This document shows positions 5,592 through 7,382 of a stretch of DNA of 7,382 nt, piece by piece. The translations under genes and the position numbers were made by a program. This DNA comes from a bacterium. GTDB taxonomy: Bacteria; RBG-13-66-14. Below the pieces are notes generated by a model that worked only from the letters and a program-made list of their open reading frames with translations, had not been told where the DNA came from and made no database searches. The number at the start of each line of letters is the position of its first letter. Position 1 is the stretch's first letter. The stretch spans positions 1-7,382 of the forward strand of contig JAIOSI010000200.1 in NCBI GenBank assembly GCA_021107695.1. The letters run 5' to 3'.

Positions 5592-5633
5592 AAGGGGCAG
5601 CCCAATTCTCATTGAGATTGGTGTCTGCCCCTT
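5592..5633. repeat. REP-like palindrome, long-core type, in the convergent spacer
   Basis: AAGGGGCAG (5592-5600) and CTGCCCCTT (5625-5633) form a perfect 9-bp outer stem. Inside, CCAAT (5602-5606) pairs with ATTGG (5617-5621) around CTCATTGAG. It is the best-preserved copy of the long-core type, although the CTAC tag is replaced by TTTA. It lies 40 bp after the AHSA1 stop and could also serve as a transcription terminator for the plus-strand operon (stem followed by CTTTA). Confidence 0.55.
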
Positions 5634-5647
5634 TACGCGTATAAACA

Positions 5648-5672
5648 AGGGCGCAGCACGCTGCGCCCCTAC
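5648..5672 (-). repeat. REP-like palindrome, GTAG tag on minus strand
   Basis: GGGCGCAG (5649-5656) and CTGCGCCC (5661-5668) form an 8-bp perfect stem around CACG, followed by the tag as CTAC (5669-5672). It lies 15 bp from the preceding palindrome. The rest of the spacer to 5793 has only a weak GCAGC/GCTGC hairpin (5736-5751) and no gene. Confidence 0.6.
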
Positions 5673-5793
5673 ATTTCCGGTTCTGTGCCGATCACTCACG
5701 CGCGATACGGCTCGGTCCTAACGAAGCGGCCAACGGCAGCATGTACGCTGCAATAAACTTAGCACAGGCAAGCTCATTGGTCGCGAGGGGAAA

Positions 5794-6357
5794 TTATTCG
5801 TGGGCGATCCAGCCGACGTTGCTGTCGGCACGGCGATAGACTACGTTGAGCTTGTTGGTGATGGTGTTGGTGAAGACGAAGAAGTCGGTGTGGTTGAGGT
5901 CCATCTGCATGACCGCCTCGTCCACCGTCATCGGTTTTGCCGTGTGCTTTTCTGTGAGGATGACCTTGCGCTCGCCCTCTTCAAATACGCCAACATCGGG
6001 ACCGAGAAGCTCGTAGGTAACGACGGGCAGATCGGCGGGCTGTTGTTTTGCTTGTTTATGTTGATTGCGATGCCGCTGTACCAGCTTCTCTTTGTAGCGG
6101 CGCACCTGGCGGTCTATCTTGTCCACCGCCAGATCGATTGAGGTGTACATATCTTTGGTCTCTTCGTGACCGCTCATGTTGGTACCGGAGGCGTGGATGT
6201 TTACCTCGGCACGATTACGATACTTCTCACAGCTCAAGATAACATCGACATCAATCACTCGGTCAAAATGGCGACGGATCACGCTCAGGCGTTCTTCGAT
6301 ATAGGCACGGAGTTCATCGCTCACATCACAGTGGCGTCCGACGATGGAGATGTTCAT
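5794..6357 (-). CDS. hpf: Ribosome hibernation-promoting factor, long form (HPF)
   Basis: The 187-residue protein has the two domains of long HPF. The N-terminal S30AE/RaiA domain (about 2-97) shows the beta-alpha-beta-beta-beta-alpha order: MNISIVGRHCDVSDELRAYI, VDVILSCEKYRNRAEVNIHA, and the helix DMYTSIDLAVDKIDRQVRRYK. It binds the decoding centre of the 30S subunit when growth slows. A charged linker (98-125) leads to the C-terminal dimerisation domain (about 128-185), with the family hallmarks KPMTVDEAVMQMDLNHTDFFVF, then LNVVYRRADSNVGWIA. In long HPF that domain pairs two ribosomes into 100S dimers. Short HPF (about 95 aa) lacks it, so this is clearly the long form. The ATG at 6357 has a strong AGGAGG 3 nt away. 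lipA lies 119 bp upstream in the same direction. The gap can fold into a closed leader, which may control translation. No clear terminator follows the stop. Confidence 0.95.
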   Translation of the reverse strand: MNISIVGRHCDVSDELRAYIEERLSVIRRHFDRVIDVDVILSCEKYRNRAEVNIHASGTNMSGHEETKDMYTSIDLAVDKIDRQVRRYKEKLVQRHRNQHKQAKQQPADLPVVTYELLGPDVGVFEEGERKVILTEKHTAKPMTVDEAVMQMDLNHTDFFVFTNTITNKLNVVYRRADSNVGWIAHE

Positions 6358-6376
6358 AACCCTCCTGGGATGTTTT

Positions 6377-6465
6377 TGCGTAACCAGCCTTCGTTTTGCG
6401 CGTCCGACCTGGCTGAAACGGCAGTCTGACCGGTAGGCGAAAAGTCCGGTTCTTTTGGTTACGCA
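6377..6465 (-). promoter_or_regulatory. Possible structured leader upstream of hpf
   Basis: A perfect 10-bp inverted repeat, TGCGTAACCA (6377-6386) and TGGTTACGCA (6456-6465), brackets 69 bases of the lipA-hpf gap. Inside, on the minus-strand RNA, ACCGG and CCGGU can pair (with a 12-nt loop), and CGUUU can pair with AAACG. This gives a three-way-junction-like fold. The 3' side of the closing stem ends 10 nt before AGGAGG at 6361-6366. It matches no riboswitch class I know. A shared mRNA with lipA or a 5' regulatory element are both possible. Confidence 0.4.
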
Positions 6466-6476
6466 GAGGTTTCGGG

Positions 6477-7337
6477 TTAGCCAGCTTTGGGATAGTAACG
6501 CTCGGCAAGGTAGGAGCTGCGGACGAGAGGTCCGGCGATGACGATTGAGATTCCCGCCTGGCGGGCAGCGTCGGCCTGCTCATCGAACTCCTGAGGATGC
6601 CAGAAGCGTTTTACCGGAAGCTGACGGTGGGTGGGTTGGAGGTACTGACCCAGGGTGAGGATGCTTACCCCGACCTCGGTCAGCTGGTGATAGGTTTCTT
6701 TCAGTTGAGTTTCGGTCTCGCCCAGCCCCAACATCAAGCCGGTCTTGGTCAGCGCACCGCTGTGGCTGGAATGCCGCAGCAGCTCTAAGGAGCGTTGATA
6801 GTCGGCGGCGGGACGGACGGTGTCATAGAGTGCGGGGACGGTTTCCACATTGTGGGCGAAGGTCTCTGGCTCCGCTTTAAGAACGGTATCGGCGGCGTTG
6901 AGGTTCCCTTTGAAATCGGGAACCAGTACCTCGACCTTTGGGCGACCGGGTAGAGCGTGAAGAGCCTGAACCACGGCGGCGAAGTGAGCCGCTCCACCGT
7001 CGGGGAGGTCATCCCTCGTTACCGAGGTAACAACGACGTAGCGCAGCTCCCAGCGACGGGCAGCCTCGGCGATACGCTCCGGCTCGGTGGGGTCGGGAGG
7101 CTCCGAAGCTCCGTGGGGAACCGCGCAGAAGCGGCAATCCCGGGTGCAGCTCTCTCCGGCGATGAGGAAGGTTGCCGTGCCGGAGCTGTAACACTCCGCC
7201 CGATTGGGGCAGCGCGCACCCTCGCAGACCGTCTCCAGGCGTAGCTCACGGAGGGTGCGGCGAACCTTGCCCAGCTCCTTCGGTGGACGGGGAAGCTGGC
7301 GGAACCAGTCGGGAAGCCGGCGGTGGTTGGTGGGCAT
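6477..7337 (-). CDS. lipA: Lipoyl synthase (radical SAM, two 4Fe-4S clusters)
   Basis: This enzyme inserts two sulfur atoms into octanoyl groups attached to lipoyl domains of 2-oxoacid dehydrogenases and the glycine cleavage H protein, in the cytosol. Both cluster motifs are complete. The auxiliary cluster uses C38, C43 and C49 (VCEGARCPNRAEC, the C-x4-C-x5-C pattern). The radical SAM cluster uses C64, C68 and C71 (CTRDCRFC, C-x3-C-x2-C). The conserved C-terminal RSSY (residues 273-276) supplies the serine ligand of the auxiliary cluster. TSVTRDDLPDGGA and HNVETVPALYDTVRP are further hallmarks. At 286 residues it is at the shorter end of the family, with a short N-terminus. The ATG at 7337 has AAGGA 3-4 nt upstream. 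It is followed by hpf, with which it may share a transcript. lipB is not in the window. Confidence 0.96.
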   Translation of the reverse strand: MPTNHRRLPDWFRQLPRPPKELGKVRRTLRELRLETVCEGARCPNRAECYSSGTATFLIAGESCTRDCRFCAVPHGASEPPDPTEPERIAEAARRWELRYVVVTSVTRDDLPDGGAAHFAAVVQALHALPGRPKVEVLVPDFKGNLNAADTVLKAEPETFAHNVETVPALYDTVRPAADYQRSLELLRHSSHSGALTKTGLMLGLGETETQLKETYHQLTEVGVSILTLGQYLQPTHRQLPVKRFWHPQEFDEQADAARQAGISIVIAGPLVRSSYLAERYYPKAG

Positions 7338-7364
7338 AGATCCTTTGTCGTGGTATTTGCGGGT

Positions 7365-7382
7365 CTGTAGGGGTACGGCATG
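7365..7382 (+). repeat. Partial REP-like palindrome with GTAG tag at the right edge
   Basis: The left half of the same GGCATGCC-centred element as at 4262-4289 (TGTAGGGGTACGGCATG) is cut by the end of the window, 27 bp upstream of the lipA start. The GTAG tag is on the plus strand. The closing arm would lie just outside. Confidence 0.5.

Noticed and set aside
5736..5751. Hairpin GCAGC/GCTGC as the terminator of hpf
   Set aside because: The stem is only 5 bp and no T tract follows on the minus strand.
5552..5793. tRNA or small RNA gene in the convergent spacer
   Set aside because: I find no cloverleaf, T-loop motif or promoter; the structure present is explained by the two palindromes.

Overview
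The window looks like a chromosomal stretch of an uncultivated Gram-negative-type (diderm) bacterium. The evidence is a TonB-family protein, two Sec-exported proteins, a long-form hibernation factor (HPF), lipoyl synthase, fairly GC-rich genes, two TTG-initiated genes with strong Shine-Dalgarno sites, and spacers full of short palindromes. The style recalls metagenome-derived candidate phyla (Coatesbacteria-like or FCB-like), but no feature here fixes the phylum. There is no phage, plasmid, CRISPR or IS gene. I see no complete new system; the least explained material is in the intergenic repeats and leader structures.

Layout from left to right. Positions 1-642 (minus) hold the N-terminal 214 codons of an exported beta-propeller-like protein that runs off the left edge, with a near-consensus promoter at 708-734. 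A hairpin terminator at 796-824 closes the next minus-strand gene (844-2172), an exported protein of unknown function with a TPR-like N-terminal part. Positions 2173-2649 are a repeat-rich spacer. Positions 2650-4059 (minus) encode an M18 metallo-aminopeptidase with a probable TTG start and its own promoter. A divergent spacer (4135-4452) contains a nest of palindromes and a probable plus-strand promoter. A two-gene plus-strand operon follows: a TonB-family protein (4453-5127) and a small AHSA1/SRPBCC protein (5159-5551, TTG start). After a convergent spacer with two more palindromes come hpf (5794-6357, minus) and, upstream of it in the same direction, lipA (6477-7337, minus). The 119-bp lipA-hpf gap can fold into a closed RNA structure just upstream of the hpf ribosome binding site.

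Functionally this is mostly housekeeping: peptide turnover (M18), lipoate cofactor synthesis (lipA), ribosome hibernation (hpf) and envelope or export functions. The genes do not form a single pathway; the tonB/AHSA1 pair and possibly lipA/hpf are the only likely co-transcribed sets. The unifying oddity is a family of GTAG-tagged palindromes in every large spacer, twice as inverted pairs. This resembles the REP/REPIN elements that RAYT transposases mobilise in other bacteria.
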